Assembly: GCA_944381175.1 (NCBI GenBank)
Contig: CALWKD010000020.1
Location: 1-64,000, forward strand
Direction: 5' to 3'
DNA length: 64,000 nucleotides
Origin: an uncultured Clostridia bacterium
Lineage (GTDB): Bacteria; Bacillota; Clostridia; Christensenellales; UBA1242
A program made the translations under genes and the position numbers. This document shows positions 33,501 through 41,216 of the stretch, piece by piece. The notes under the pieces were generated by a model. That model did not search any database and was not told the DNA's origin. It worked only from the letters and a program-made list of their open reading frames with translations. The first letter of the stretch is position 1. Each line of letters starts with the position of its first letter.

Positions 33501-35769
33501 CAATTACATTTTCACGGTTGTCGACGAAGATTTCAATGAAATTCAAGGCGAATTTGTTGTCTCAGAGGGCGAGGCCGAAAGACAAGTCAAAGTGACCTTC
33601 AGTGAGTTCGACGGTCAAGTTGAGGCAAAAGTTCAAACTTTGACGGTCTATGTGACGAGAATAAACACACTAAACAGCGTCATCAAATCATTTGGGCAAT
33701 CTTTGGAAATTACAAAACTCAAGACCATTGAGCCAAGTGATTATGTCATCACCTCAGATGACAGAGATCCAAATGTTGAGGTGCTTGATTTGTCAGATTA
33801 CTTCACACAGAACCCATCAAATGAGGTCACACTTTTGGTTTATCAAACTCCAGAAAAGACCGACACACCTTTGTCATTCACATTCACTGCAAGCAGAAAC
33901 AAACTCTATATTCTTGGAGAAAAGGATGAGTCGATCGGCGGAATGACGGATGGCTTTGTCGGAAAGATTGTCGTTGGGCAAGACTCAAGGACCACTTTGG
34001 TCTTCAGTGTCAAGAATGTAAGTTTGGCAAACTGCCTGTTCAGCGATTTGAGTAATGACATAATTCTCCAGCGTTCGACTTGGCAGGACGGTTCAATCAC
34101 TTGGAATGGAGAAAAACAACAATTTGAATGGACTTATGAAGGATACAATGCACTTGGACCAAGACAAAGTGCAACTCAAGTCAAAGTCTCTATCAAGACA
34201 AATAAAGAGGCAACTCTGTATGTCGACCAAGACCTTTCTATTGAGGCGACCGAGGGTGAGACAAGTATCCCTGAAAACACAGAAATCACTATTGATGAGA
34301 CCTATGAAAACTCTTCAAAGGTGACCTATCTTGGAAATTCTTATTACATAAGCAATTCCGACTTTGGCGAAGTGATTGATGTGGTTGAGGAGACCGAACT
34401 TCCTGCTGGGGCGTTGTACAAAGTTGTTGAGGTTATTTCGGAAGACCAGACACTTATTCAAGAAGAGAATGGCAACCTCTACATCATCCCGACATCTGCA
34501 GTTGTCAGCCCAGTGTACATCATTGAAGCAACTTATGGTGAGGGAGATTCTCAAATTGTCAGAACTTATACCACAACAAACACCTATTTTGTTCCGACGA
34601 TTGTTGGAAAGGTCGGAATCACAATCAAAATTAAATTGGGTGAGTCAAACATTCAGTCCGATGCGATTGCATACAATGACGGCGAAATGGTTGATTTCAA
34701 CTTGTTTGACGGCGGTCAAGGAACTGCACAAAGTCCATACTTGATTTCCACTGAAGAACAATTCAAAAACATCTCTTACAGGCTCTCAAAAGAAAGTTAT
34801 TTGACCCAATACTCTGAAAACGGAAATATGAGGACAGAGGAAGGAAAATATTATTTTGCTTTGCAGGGCAACATCACTTTGACCGAGAATTTGCACGGAA
34901 TTTTGTTTGAGGGAGTCTTCACTGGGCAGATTGACGGAAATGACTTCACTCTTGAATATGTAAACAATGGAGTGTCCCAACTCAAAAATGGTGCAGTGAC
35001 AATCAGCGAAGGGAATGTTGTGAGTACAAGCGACACTTCAAGCACCGCCATAAGTTATGGTGCGGCAGTTTTTGAAACCTTTTCTTCAAGTGCGGTTGTG
35101 CAAAATCTAAACTTGAAAGTGACTTTAAAGACTCCACTTCCAGAAGACCCGTCGGGCACAACTTCGACCGTTTACATCACAAGAAATTCCCTCATTTCTG
35201 GGCTTGTCATAACAAACTCGGGAAGAATTGAGAATGTGAATTTGACAAGTTTCTCAAGTGATTTTGTGGGACTTGCGAGCAGGACTTCAAGAGTTATGAT
35301 GATTTACAGTGGAATTGCCTCAATAAACACTGGGGTAAACGCGACAATCACAAACTGCTCGATGAATGCAAATATGACGATAAGCGACTACAATATCGCA
35401 CAGTTCATCTTCGTCGGCGGAATTGCGTTCACAAACTATGCGACGATTGACAGATGTTATGCTGGAGATGACTCTTCGGTTAAGTCAATAAATGTCATTG
35501 GACAAAACGAGTCTGATGTTGTGCAAGTTGCTGGAATTGTTGTGACAAATGCGTCCTACTCCACTTTGCAAAACTGCATAAATTATGCAAATTTGACAGT
35601 TTCTGCACAAAATGAAAACGCAGACTTCGTTGCATACATTGCTGGTGTGACAGATTATGCAAGCGGAACGGTGCAGTACAATCAAAACTTGGGGGCAATT
35701 TCCGCAAGCAATATCTTGGAGAACAAACTTCACAAGGGTGATGTTTACGTCGGAGACAGCGACAATTAG
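24505..35769 (+). CDS. Giant FN3-like lipoprotein with C-terminal GLUG domain
   Basis: A 3754-residue lipoprotein. Signal peptide with lipobox LVAC (Cys near residue 24), so it is anchored by lipid at its N-terminus outside the cell. Residues ~30-110 look like a bacterial Ig-like (BIG2) domain. A long chain of Trp-containing beta modules of about 90-110 residues follows, resembling fibronectin type III: examples DGVLSWSGEDGTNFAV, NTISWDAFASTENL, EITITWNDVAGATGYVF, GNLSWTNEEENAQRYYV. From about residue 3400 the protein becomes a GLUG-type repeat (FDGGQGTAQSPYLISTEEQF, FTGQIDGNDFTLEY) to the end, without a membrane anchor there. The chosen ATG has GAGGGAGAG 6 nt upstream; an extension of 23 residues upstream lacks a ribosome site and would hide the signal peptide. 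Likely a stalk-like adhesin or polysaccharide-binding surface protein. Confidence 0.88.
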   Translation: MKKFKIVLMSAFMLMLGSFLVACDFKSPEASFTNEELVVSIDENINLDEYLTVKEVEKSSIDYKLENSSLFDVDGRNIIAKQSGKSYVYATYKNNILSSMQIIVKSSFPSPTFSSEPLSDDGILTWEPVFAYYDGELVTPSQYRVEGVCVVYSADDPSVVEEKIEINETTTTNSLQLENYGLYSVTVTALGTGYFDDSAPSVLLEDLAFGYVEPAKDFALSEDGVLSWSGEDGTNFAVKFDGVELAQRQTEMSFDLSSYLASEEAGVHTVRVISYDPNGLLLATESEEISITKYDLPTAQYSYNSTSGGNIEVSVQESVGRYEFEFVSETDQTSEKFVVENAGENILSSFDELETGLYTLKVRALPNITSSNIEGEFFFKSDAFELGKVYKLPTAEIDGAGGNEIDGENFAVNLSSEELPFDVLLNIEGLGTTTLVEGFEKGQTYFNFLMQISNAGVYDISLRQIPTSETNLVGEENVYVLNSSKSNTLNVTKVGTISGEIAHKYNENVSEFTFAKVGNATNYILQIGGGSNYADVPNENYEVEIGEEDVTIKLTAKIEDLFDTISVEGKNIFDFRVIAKTANDTLAINSSKIKQIERLNAPSSAGSGNTESKIYSWTSAEEGVGSFKVELYKIDKDLYESNQDEINIDTSSLSDIGSVTEETQIEIVEVGYYYAKVYSLTADENNYISSADALEEVFYICEQLKVEDVKFGNNGTNYLVSILNSENVDEYEILLNDAPLGRASVTSDERTPFLVAENFDVSGEEYRISVVAHSDDERIYNASTAYEFIVERLPRVVRGDIQLGGLSLVADPIDMTATSFAQDISISAIEGAKGVRIWNGSGTSAGSETETSAKLSIANKSNVELNFRFFGSAMEDEFYVMEANKIYLTGETSTFTFTRLQTPTNLAYYDGKLRLEHTSTTSTSYYVLTLVCVGLNNQAQYITIQLDNTTASISGNVVTIDIEKVIENLTAEQEAIYNQSAEIGFAVFAYADRLDGSVVTFCSNYATTRLDNSSVICVVDKMASTTLSIDYQTSQTDYILSWSAIGTNSAYESETKYSVLLDGSEVGEDVSSLSRSFSVDEFDNSTYYEFSVIAKNPYYIQSDTSNIIRIYKLNSISRLRLFETGELGFDVSSSEQDFVDYVNVTTNSGVENNKTGKISISEDGKISLQVVGLKGVESGENRTTYYIDSVKTEWTLANMSVLKPEDETVSYQNNTISWDAFASTENLQCLRYILMFVDENGNKATYKTTNTSENLTTNTDLYNSISALSGEVSIYVSAYLETTADSVSGDNAYVVDAGQTIYYALNTSLPTEETNNNYYVYSNHATITKYSTPKISDVVFDDGELENAQFSDIEIVFEGNYGASGRFNIYLNDQYLRYEDITASDGKYSFTLTADDYNLKVGAGETLKVGIIALSEENIPSSIGSVNIIRANEIESVEFVQSEAGEFSHKIKIEFSTTDYTSGGVVLKFTYKPTGADEESQYILIPINEVLEGAEYDLGDVINQVVEGNKILANDGTVQLSAFVGNYSYAGEEQGTFYLACPTSTTSQEYQILEAVGEVEKASGGFVISDAINSDETIYVVECNGVLFEVTKTNGQFYFEFPRGGEWTNGQYNLTIYAKQANFLNSVTNEVSFELNRMPSVSNVILSRPNADDLSEITITWNDVAGATGYVFRLYLASDIERENLLYEYVEDRTKSTGSTIVNSCTFVDMFGEGYEKLLQAGQIDVFDLMVDQKLVIDLFVKGTTEDNDSNTFSFNATIKGNAIEIDDIDVNEYGNITFNAVAGETYLYRFVGVDGTVLQNWTKVVADSDNIKIDTDKITAEGGTYYNMEIFVVGGIVESPVSATFDGLTFDSVSFTTYGTGRSFVVGTDIVDLGYIEAENNVDFAFELMTGTYSKLFVGLSEDALMNGQVAGFVPTLVTSGSDNLQEICSYPLSMIFDALNDIGQKVTPSESDIVLYFWAYKEYAPDDLENSYTISHASSCAVRYTSDVDFIEIKKLGEVSDNSKYMEDYANTFALFENNDDSNNTTVGIYVKISSITLDEIALDDEDEESQEGEEELPSDTNEPFETIYFVEKADLLSVDYFLEDGNFVINLTSLFEQGELASLSGKFKIEFAVLSTTNDTGETKFVLSDWLGQANGKEFIFERLKRVEALILSAGNLSWTNEEENAQRYYVYFIEELNDDNSLGDAYVYDTTTVTIYDASSFVGVGNSYYLAVRSVNEDPYVISSQLVFVTSNSIPIKVQKNQINSPLKLENGKLYFELEEGQDFVNYIKSCAETTDAVEQLLEQTFTSPFTFNLTDLVNGTIFARLRFTSLAQGVEGKAQTFDINARDLISSIFDLGELYSTKLDALISNAGSSDAIAKLTAFKTLMEDGNMGVGNYKLLFDDRFESLQTGEYKLDYCLLGNSSTLTSIWYNYENENGENSIYINNEPKVQALKQADANYKAINYYKVLVKKSEIYSQVGGELVSSLAENYVMKIYNDVGEYYSFSITKGVNNYSLYLIGSETDQTVSVYEANENGVQTSGGDYLMFYLNQNNSNSILGRYGDEIPIGTYKMQIFAVGNNYSVSSKSSLFNLVLYGFGSDFQLNNGEFSWTAQRNTKTTVVYKKHTSVGEDLVQVETTAATARYSLDDGGYGLYDYVEFLVVGDVYSNNIFVDSEIYYVPNVYKLANPVLSNTNGLIEINDTQNANFEGLNGCYSDIGLYNYRLYNDVSTSSNFYTFTDQNNAQSSIFYETGTTGLSQTSSYYSYKSTEKDASQFYVASIGSSATFEIEDFMLQTGGSEFYMKNVYCIDSTTGEPIKDSSIGVAVRSNFATLDARMMDEITNVEIVDGVMTWNAVTGRAEDGLTIPTTGDQRVVYRVIIKQYDLSNGESGEVENEYPNVIQHYTLETEFDFARIAEEELVKSAKYMKATIQAFSMNFSEDIPASSSYIELVEGGYAYGNVTYEGSTTFVLMGEGYLINSIERSTSIDEGSLHTENGDLVWTFTTDIQMLPSEVLDNYIFTVVDEDFNEIQGEFVVSEGEAERQVKVTFSEFDGQVEAKVQTLTVYVTRINTLNSVIKSFGQSLEITKLKTIEPSDYVITSDDRDPNVEVLDLSDYFTQNPSNEVTLLVYQTPEKTDTPLSFTFTASRNKLYILGEKDESIGGMTDGFVGKIVVGQDSRTTLVFSVKNVSLANCLFSDLSNDIILQRSTWQDGSITWNGEKQQFEWTYEGYNALGPRQSATQVKVSIKTNKEATLYVDQDLSIEATEGETSIPENTEITIDETYENSSKVTYLGNSYYISNSDFGEVIDVVEETELPAGALYKVVEVISEDQTLIQEENGNLYIIPTSAVVSPVYIIEATYGEGDSQIVRTYTTTNTYFVPTIVGKVGITIKIKLGESNIQSDAIAYNDGEMVDFNLFDGGQGTAQSPYLISTEEQFKNISYRLSKESYLTQYSENGNMRTEEGKYYFALQGNITLTENLHGILFEGVFTGQIDGNDFTLEYVNNGVSQLKNGAVTISEGNVVSTSDTSSTAISYGAAVFETFSSSAVVQNLNLKVTLKTPLPEDPSGTTSTVYITRNSLISGLVITNSGRIENVNLTSFSSDFVGLASRTSRVMMIYSGIASINTGVNATITNCSMNANMTISDYNIAQFIFVGGIAFTNYATIDRCYAGDDSSVKSINVIGQNESDVVQVAGIVVTNASYSTLQNCINYANLTVSAQNENADFVAYIAGVTDYASGTVQYNQNLGAISASNILENKLHKGDVYVGDSDN

Positions 35770-35813
35770 GCAAAAGAAGAATACGCAAAGAAATGAAAGA
35801 GTATAAATAGAGT

Positions 35814-36686
35814 ATGAAAAAAACTATTTATGCTCTTTTTTTGTTGATTTTGTGCGTAGGTATTTTTCCTTGCAACTTTGCATCGGCAGAAAATGACGAA
35901 ATTTTTGAAAAAAATGCTTTCAGAATAGTCAGAAAATCATATTTAACTGGTGAAATTTCGCTTTCTTACATCTTTCCATTGAATTCCGAGTTAATGGAAG
36001 CGGAAAGTTTTTCTGAAAACGAAATTCAAACGTTCAGATTCTATCTCGCCTCATATGTGAATGCCTTGGCAAAGTCAAACTCCGAGAAAACTCTTGACGG
36101 GGTCTTGGTGAGCGGGTGCGAATATTACACAGATGTTGACGGAATAGGTTTTTCGATTATGTTTGAAAATCTTGAAGCACAAAAAAAGTTTTTTGGCGTA
36201 ACTGACGAGAGTTCTCAAAGTGGACAAAATCAGACCTCTTCTGGTTTTTTTATCAAAAAAACTGAAATCAAGACCACTTTTCCAATCTCTTCCTCAAAAT
36301 CTGCTGGAGATTTGAAAATGGTTTGCTTGATGGCAGTTTCCTCTTGGTGCAACAATTTTGACCTTTCGGAAGAGAAAAAGAGCGTTTTAAGTGGGAGTTA
36401 TGAAAACTCAATTTTTATCTATGATTTCGCGACGCAAGTGAGTGGGCTGAAATCGGAAGTTATGTATGAGGACGAAAACTTTTATCACAATGTCTTTTGC
36501 AAGTCGCTCGGGGAGATTGAGTCCGACCCAAGCATCACCTTTTGGGTCACGAGCGTAAATAAAGGAGTTTGGTATATCTTGGCGATTGTGGTTGTGATAA
36601 CGGGGATGATAGTGGCTGGAGGAGTGCTTTATTTGAAGAAAAACAAGAAAAAATCGCAAAAAATCAACACTAATAAAAATATTTAA
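35814..36686 (+). CDS. Secreted protein with C-terminal membrane anchor, next to the giant lipoprotein
   Basis: A 290-residue protein with a cleavable signal peptide (ending near NFASAEN), an extracellular alpha/beta domain of about 220 residues, and a single C-terminal membrane helix (about residues 250-272) followed by a basic tail KKNKKKSQK. It begins 44 nt after the giant lipoprotein gene without an intervening terminator, so the two are probably co-transcribed. No family is recognised. Its type I topology suggests an assembly or anchoring partner of the giant protein; that is inference from position. The ribosome site is weak (GAAAGAG region). Confidence 0.7.
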   Translation: MKKTIYALFLLILCVGIFPCNFASAENDEIFEKNAFRIVRKSYLTGEISLSYIFPLNSELMEAESFSENEIQTFRFYLASYVNALAKSNSEKTLDGVLVSGCEYYTDVDGIGFSIMFENLEAQKKFFGVTDESSQSGQNQTSSGFFIKKTEIKTTFPISSSKSAGDLKMVCLMAVSSWCNNFDLSEEKKSVLSGSYENSIFIYDFATQVSGLKSEVMYEDENFYHNVFCKSLGEIESDPSITFWVTSVNKGVWYILAIVVVITGMIVAGGVLYLKKNKKKSQKINTNKNI

Positions 36687-36696
36687 GTTTTTTCTA

Positions 36697-36725
36697 TTGT
36701 TTTTTGTTTCAAAAAATGGTAAAAT
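36697..36725 (+). promoter_or_regulatory. Promoter of typA
   Basis: TTGTTT (36697-36702) and TAAAAT (36720-36725) with a 17-nt spacer. Confidence 0.55.
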
Positions 36726-36760
36726 AATTTGGTTATTTACGAAAAAAGGACAAGAAACAT

Positions 36761-38593
36761 ATGGAACAAAACAACATAAGAAATGTGGCTATTATTGCAC
36801 ACGTTGACCACGGCAAGACTTCGCTCGTCAACGAAATGCTTAAACAAGGAAATGTATTCAGAGAAAATCAGGTGGTTGAGGACAGGGTTATGGACTCAAA
36901 CGCACTTGAAAGAGAAAGGGGCATAACAATTCTTTCAAAAAATACCTCTTGCTTTTTTGACGGCGTGAAAATCAATGTGGTGGACACTCCTGGACACGCT
37001 GATTTCGGCGGAGAAGTTGAGAGAGTCTTGAAGATGGTCGATGGTGTGCTTTTGGTAGTTGATGCTTACGAGGGACCAATGCCTCAAACCAGATTTGTTT
37101 TGGAAAAGGCACTCTCATTGAAACTTAAGGTCATTGTCGTTATAAACAAGATTGACAGACCAGACGCAAGAGTGAAGGAAGTTGTTGATGAGGTCTTGGA
37201 ACTGTTTTTGGAACTTGATGCAGATGAGGAACAACTCAATTCTCCTTTTGTTTTCGCTTCAGCAAGACAGGGAATTGCATCCACCGACCCAAACACTTTG
37301 GGAAAAGATATGAAACCACTGTTTGAAACGATAATAAGTTACATCCCAGCGCCAGAGGGAAGTGCGAGCGAACCTTTGAAAATGCTTATCTCTTCTGCAG
37401 AACACAATGATTATGTTGGAAAACTTGCTGTTGGGAAGATTGAAAGAGGAACAATTAAGGTTGGGCAAAATGTCGTTGTGTGCAACTATCACGAGCAAGA
37501 CAAAAAGAAAAAGTCCAAGATTGTCAGTCTGTTTGTTTATGAAGGGCTCAAGCGTGTGCCTGTCGAAAGTGCAAGCGTGGGCGAAATTGTTTGCGTTGCA
37601 GGACTTGAAGATGTCCAAATCGGCGACACAATTTGTGATGAGAACAACATTGAACCAATCGAATTTGTCAAGATTGCAGAGCCAAGCGTTGAGATGACAT
37701 TTATGGTTAATGACAGTCCGTTTGCTGGTCAAGAAGGCAAATTTGTCACCTCAAGACACCTTAGAGACAGGCTTTACAAAGAGGCTGTCAAAGATTTGTC
37801 ACTCAGAGTTGAGGACGGAGACACCGCTGACAAGTTTAGGGTTAGAGGCAGAGGCGAAATGCATCTTTCAATTCTTATTGAGAATATGAGAAGAGACGGA
37901 TATGAGTTTCAAGTTAGCCAGCCGAAAGTTTTGATTAAAGAGATTGATGGCGTCAAATGCGAGCCTGTTGACAGACTTTTTCTTGATGTTCCAGAGGACT
38001 GCGTCGGCACTGTTATGAACAAAATGGGCGTGCGAAAAGGTGATTTGCAAAATATGACACCGCACGGAAGCAGAATGAGAATGGAATTTTTGATTCCTTC
38101 TCGTGGACTTTTTGGCTTCAAGTCGGAATTTTTGACAGATACAAGAGGAGAGGGTGTGATAAACTCAATCTTCTTTGAATACCAACCATACAAGGGCGAG
38201 ATAAACAGAAGAGAGGTTGGCTCTTTGATTGCGCACGAGACGGGCAAAGCGATTGTTTATGGACTTTACAACGCGCAGGAGAGGGGGGAACTCTTCATCG
38301 GGCCTGGCGTTCCAGTTTATGGTGGGATGGTCGTTGGGAGCAACCCAAAAGGCGGAGATATTGTCGTGAATGTCTGCAAAGAGAAACATCTTTCAAACTG
38401 CCGTTCTTCTGGGGCTGACGAGGCACTCCGACTTACTCCTCCAAGAGTTATGAGTCTTGAAGATTGCATAGAGTTTTTGGGAGATGATGAATATCTCGAA
38501 GTGACTCCAAAATCAATTCGCATAAGAAAAATCATTCTTGACCACAATATGCGTTTGCGTGAGAGAGGCAAGGCAATTCGTGGCGAAATTTAG
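36761..38593 (+). CDS. typA: Ribosome-associated GTPase TypA/BipA
   Basis: A 610-residue translational GTPase of the EF-G/LepA superfamily. G1 is AHVDHGKTS (residues 14-22), G2/switch [10 protein letters not shown]3 [16 protein letters not shown]4 NKIDRPDAR and G5 SARQG. The BipA-specific C-terminal domain is present ([18 protein letters not shown] and the final [11 protein letters not shown]). The length matches the family (about 605-615). It binds the 70S ribosome and helps 50S assembly, especially at low temperature or under stress. It has its own promoter and terminator. Confidence 0.97.
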   Translation: MEQNNIRNVAIIAHVDHGKTSLVNEMLKQGNVFRENQVVEDRVMDSNALERERGITILSKNTSCFFDGVKINVVDTPGHADFGGEVERVLKMVDGVLLVVDAYEGPMPQTRFVLEKALSLKLKVIVVINKIDRPDARVKEVVDEVLELFLELDADEEQLNSPFVFASARQGIASTDPNTLGKDMKPLFETIISYIPAPEGSASEPLKMLISSAEHNDYVGKLAVGKIERGTIKVGQNVVVCNYHEQDKKKKSKIVSLFVYEGLKRVPVESASVGEIVCVAGLEDVQIGDTICDENNIEPIEFVKIAEPSVEMTFMVNDSPFAGQEGKFVTSRHLRDRLYKEAVKDLSLRVEDGDTADKFRVRGRGEMHLSILIENMRRDGYEFQVSQPKVLIKEIDGVKCEPVDRLFLDVPEDCVGTVMNKMGVRKGDLQNMTPHGSRMRMEFLIPSRGLFGFKSEFLTDTRGEGVINSIFFEYQPYKGEINRREVGSLIAHETGKAIVYGLYNAQERGELFIGPGVPVYGGMVVGSNPKGGDIVVNVCKEKHLSNCRSSGADEALRLTPPRVMSLEDCIEFLGDDEYLEVTPKSIRIRKIILDHNMRLRERGKAIRGEI

Positions 38594-38594
38594 G

Positions 38595-38620
38595 AAAAGA
38601 GCAATTTGCTCTTTTTTTCT
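38595..38620 (+). terminator. Intrinsic terminator of typA
   Basis: AAAAGAGCAA pairs with TTGCTCTTTT around a tight loop, followed by T residues, directly after the stop codon. Confidence 0.85.
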
Positions 38621-38695
38621 TTTTGGTGTTTGAGAGGGTATTACAATTTTGAAGTTAAATTGCAATATAATTGCCTTTTAAATCTTTCTTAAAAA

Positions 38696-38724
38696 TTGAC
38701 AAAAGTGATAATTGCTGGTATACT
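38696..38724 (+). promoter_or_regulatory. Promoter of the 38744-dnaB operon
   Basis: TTGACA (38696-38701), 17-nt spacer, TATACT (38719-38724). One of the best sigma-A matches in the window. Confidence 0.8.
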
Positions 38725-38743
38725 AGTTTTCAATAAAGGAGAA

Positions 38744-38998
38744 ATGGTGAGGTCAAGCGAAAAACAAGAACTTAAAAAGAAAATCCAAAGACTTGGGCTT
38801 TTTTTGCTCATAGTCTTTTTGCCAGTGCTTGTGGTTGCAATTGTGCTTGCTTATCTGCAAGTGTCACAATGGCTGAATATTTTGGTCTTGGTGATATTGC
38901 TTTTTCTTTTGTTTTTCCTATTTTCGTTTGTCTGCGGGAAACTTGATGCTCGAAAAAAGGCGAGAATGGACAAAAAGAGAGACCCATTTTCTGATTAA
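38744..38998 (+). CDS. Small two-helix membrane protein upstream of dnaB
   Basis: About 84 residues: a basic N-terminus (SSEKQELKKKIQRLG), two membrane helices (about residues 19-39 and 45-64) and a charged C-terminus (KLDARKKARMDKKRDPF). AAAGGAG sits only 2 nt before the ATG, so the GTG one codon later (38747) may be the true start. A 16-residue upstream extension overlaps the promoter and is rejected. It lies 11 nt before dnaB, in the same transcript. No family recognised. Confidence 0.65.
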   Translation: MVRSSEKQELKKKIQRLGLFLLIVFLPVLVVAIVLAYLQVSQWLNILVLVILLFLLFFLFSFVCGKLDARKKARMDKKRDPFSD

Positions 38999-39009
38999 AG
39001 GAGAAATTT

Positions 39010-40368
39010 ATGGCTGATTACAAGGTTTTGCCAAACAGTTTGGAAGCGGAACAAGCGTTGCTTGGTTGTATTCTTTTGGACAACGATGCACAACTTGATA
39101 TTTTTGGGAAGTTGGAAGCCGATGATTTTTATTCTGAGGCACACAAAAACATCTACCAGAGTATGACAACAATTTTTGAGAAAAGTATTCCTGTCGACTT
39201 TGTAACGCTTACAAACCAACTTGAGATTGACAAAAAACTGGACACAATTGGTGGAATTGACTATGTGACATATCTTACAAATGTTGTGCCGTCTGCTGCA
39301 AACTATGAGCATTATCTTGATATTGTCAAAAACTGCTCGGCAAGACGACATTTGATTTCTGAGGCTCAAAACATAATTAAAAACGCTTTTGATGCTGAAG
39401 ACGGTCAGCAAGCGATGCAATTTGCTGAGAAAAAGATTTTCGATTTGTCTCAAAAAGAGACCTCTTCCGAACTTGAACTTGTTGGCAGGCCTGGCGGAAC
39501 GCTTACAAATGTCTTGAAACAGATTTCAGAACTTGCCGAAAACAAGGGAAAAATGAGAGGGATTCCGACTGGTTATCGAGATTTTGATGCGATCACAAAC
39601 GGACTTCAAAAAAGTGACCTCATTTTGCTTGCGGCAAGACCTGGTGTCGGAAAAACATCCTTTGCGATGAATATTGCAGAATATGCAGCCATAAACGAAG
39701 GGAAGAAAGTTGCCATTTTCGACCTTGAAATGTCGAGAGAACAACTTATGCAAAGGGCGCTCTCTTCCGTAGGAAAGATTCCTCTCGGGAATGTGCTTAA
39801 AGGCACAATGGACAATGAGGAGTGGAAGAGACTTTGGACGGCGGAGAAGAAACTTGCCCAAAGTTCGATTTATGTCGACGACTCGTCAATGGTCACTCCT
39901 TTTGACATAATCTCAAAGTGTAGAAAACTCAAAATGACAGAAGGACTTGATTTGATTGTTATTGACTATCTTCAACTTATGACAATGGGAAAAGGTGGAA
40001 GAGAGTCTCGAACTCAAGAGGTCAGCGATTTGACAAGAACGCTGAAAGTTGCGGCGAAAGAACTCAATGTCCCAATCATATTGCTGTCACAGTTGTCTCG
40101 TGCGGTTGAACTTCGTGACGACCATAGACCAGTGCTCTCAGACTTGAGAGAGTCTGGGTCAATCGAACAAGATGCCGACATAGTTTTGTTCCTTTACAAC
40201 CCAGAAAAATACAACGATGTCACCAGCGAGGACGAACCAGGAACGGTTTATCTTCTGATTGCAAAACACAGAAGTGGAAGCACGGGTGAAGTCAAACTTA
40301 GGTGGGTTGGCGAATACACAACTTACTTCAATATTGATGACAAGATTCAAATTGAAGAGCAGAGTTAG
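39010..40368 (+). CDS. dnaB: Replicative DNA helicase DnaB
   Basis: A 452-residue hexameric helicase. The N-terminal domain begins PNSLEAEQALLGCILLD and includes DDFYSEAHKNIYQSM; the RecA-like domain has Walker A ARPGVGKTSFAMNIA, the H1a/Walker B-type motif LIVIDYLQLM, and H4 LSQLSRAVELR with SGSIEQDADIV. All hallmark motifs are intact and there is no intein. It unwinds DNA ahead of the replication fork. AAAGGAG precedes the ATG. It lies between the small membrane protein and two helical envelope proteins, not in the usual rplI-dnaB order. Confidence 0.97.
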   Translation: MADYKVLPNSLEAEQALLGCILLDNDAQLDIFGKLEADDFYSEAHKNIYQSMTTIFEKSIPVDFVTLTNQLEIDKKLDTIGGIDYVTYLTNVVPSAANYEHYLDIVKNCSARRHLISEAQNIIKNAFDAEDGQQAMQFAEKKIFDLSQKETSSELELVGRPGGTLTNVLKQISELAENKGKMRGIPTGYRDFDAITNGLQKSDLILLAARPGVGKTSFAMNIAEYAAINEGKKVAIFDLEMSREQLMQRALSSVGKIPLGNVLKGTMDNEEWKRLWTAEKKLAQSSIYVDDSSMVTPFDIISKCRKLKMTEGLDLIVIDYLQLMTMGKGGRESRTQEVSDLTRTLKVAAKELNVPIILLSQLSRAVELRDDHRPVLSDLRESGSIEQDADIVLFLYNPEKYNDVTSEDEPGTVYLLIAKHRSGSTGEVKLRWVGEYTTYFNIDDKIQIEEQS

Positions 40369-40376
40369 GAGGAAAT

Positions 40377-41204
40377 ATGAAGAAGAAAGGCATTATCATT
40401 GTGGTGATATTGGCGGTGATTGCGATTGTGCTTGCGGTTGTCTTTATTATGCTTTTCAGGGATAAAGACACAACTGACTTATCGAAAGACCTAAACCAAT
40501 CTGTCACTCAGGGTTATTTGGCGGAGGAGAAAGAAGAGTATCAAAAGGTTTACGCTTACCTTGTCGACTTTTCTGGTGTTGCAGGCACGGACAACGAGGC
40601 ATATGTTGAGGCAACAAACTTTTACAAGGCGTATGAAGCGTGTGCAAATATTGCTGAATTTTTCAACAATGAATTGCCATATATGGAGTATACAAAGACT
40701 TACAAAACCAGCCGAAAGGACATAAAAAACAACCTCGAATCAGCACAGGAGTCTGCCGAGAATCTTATTGAAAAAATTGAGAAGTATAGCGAGGCGACTG
40801 GCGGAAGCGAACTTTGGCAGAGAGTCGTTTGGAACAACTGCAAAGAGTATGTTGAGGACATAATTTATGACACAATGAATGCACTGGAACTTTTGGCGGA
40901 AGTCTACAATGATTCGGTGGAGTCCGACCTATTGAACAACGATTTGACCGATGTGCTTTTTATGGGAATGAGATATTTAAACAAATCGTTTAGGAAAAAT
41001 GTCTCAGTTTCAAACGAAAATGTTGGGGATAAACTTCTCACTTTCAGTCAGAATGCCTTTTCTCCAGACAATGTTGAACAAGCAATTATTTCATATTCTT
41101 ACAGTTCTGAGGCAAACAAAAACAAGATGAAAGACATTTTAGATAAGGGTAGTGAAAGCGGTTATTGGCCAGATGTTTTGAGTGGAAACATTTTGTATTT
41201 TTAG
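40377..41204 (+). CDS. Membrane-anchored helical envelope protein, unknown
   Basis: A 275-residue protein with one N-terminal membrane helix (about residues 6-27, uncleaved or signal-anchor, no lipobox) and an extracellular all-helical domain rich in Glu, Lys, Asn and Tyr. AGGAGG overlaps the dnaB stop region, with an 8-nt gap, so it is co-transcribed with dnaB. It pairs with the next gene, which has a similar helical composition on a lipid anchor. No family recognised. The two may form a complex; that is inference. Confidence 0.7.
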   Translation: MKKKGIIIVVILAVIAIVLAVVFIMLFRDKDTTDLSKDLNQSVTQGYLAEEKEEYQKVYAYLVDFSGVAGTDNEAYVEATNFYKAYEACANIAEFFNNELPYMEYTKTYKTSRKDIKNNLESAQESAENLIEKIEKYSEATGGSELWQRVVWNNCKEYVEDIIYDTMNALELLAEVYNDSVESDLLNNDLTDVLFMGMRYLNKSFRKNVSVSNENVGDKLLTFSQNAFSPDNVEQAIISYSYSSEANKNKMKDILDKGSESGYWPDVLSGNILYF

Positions 41205-41216
41205 TGAGGGAAAAGT

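Noticed and set aside
24456-35788. Many minus-strand and alternate-frame reading frames inside the giant lipoprotein gene
   Set aside because: None has a ribosome site with a family-like product; their compositions are typical of shadow frames of a long coding gene.
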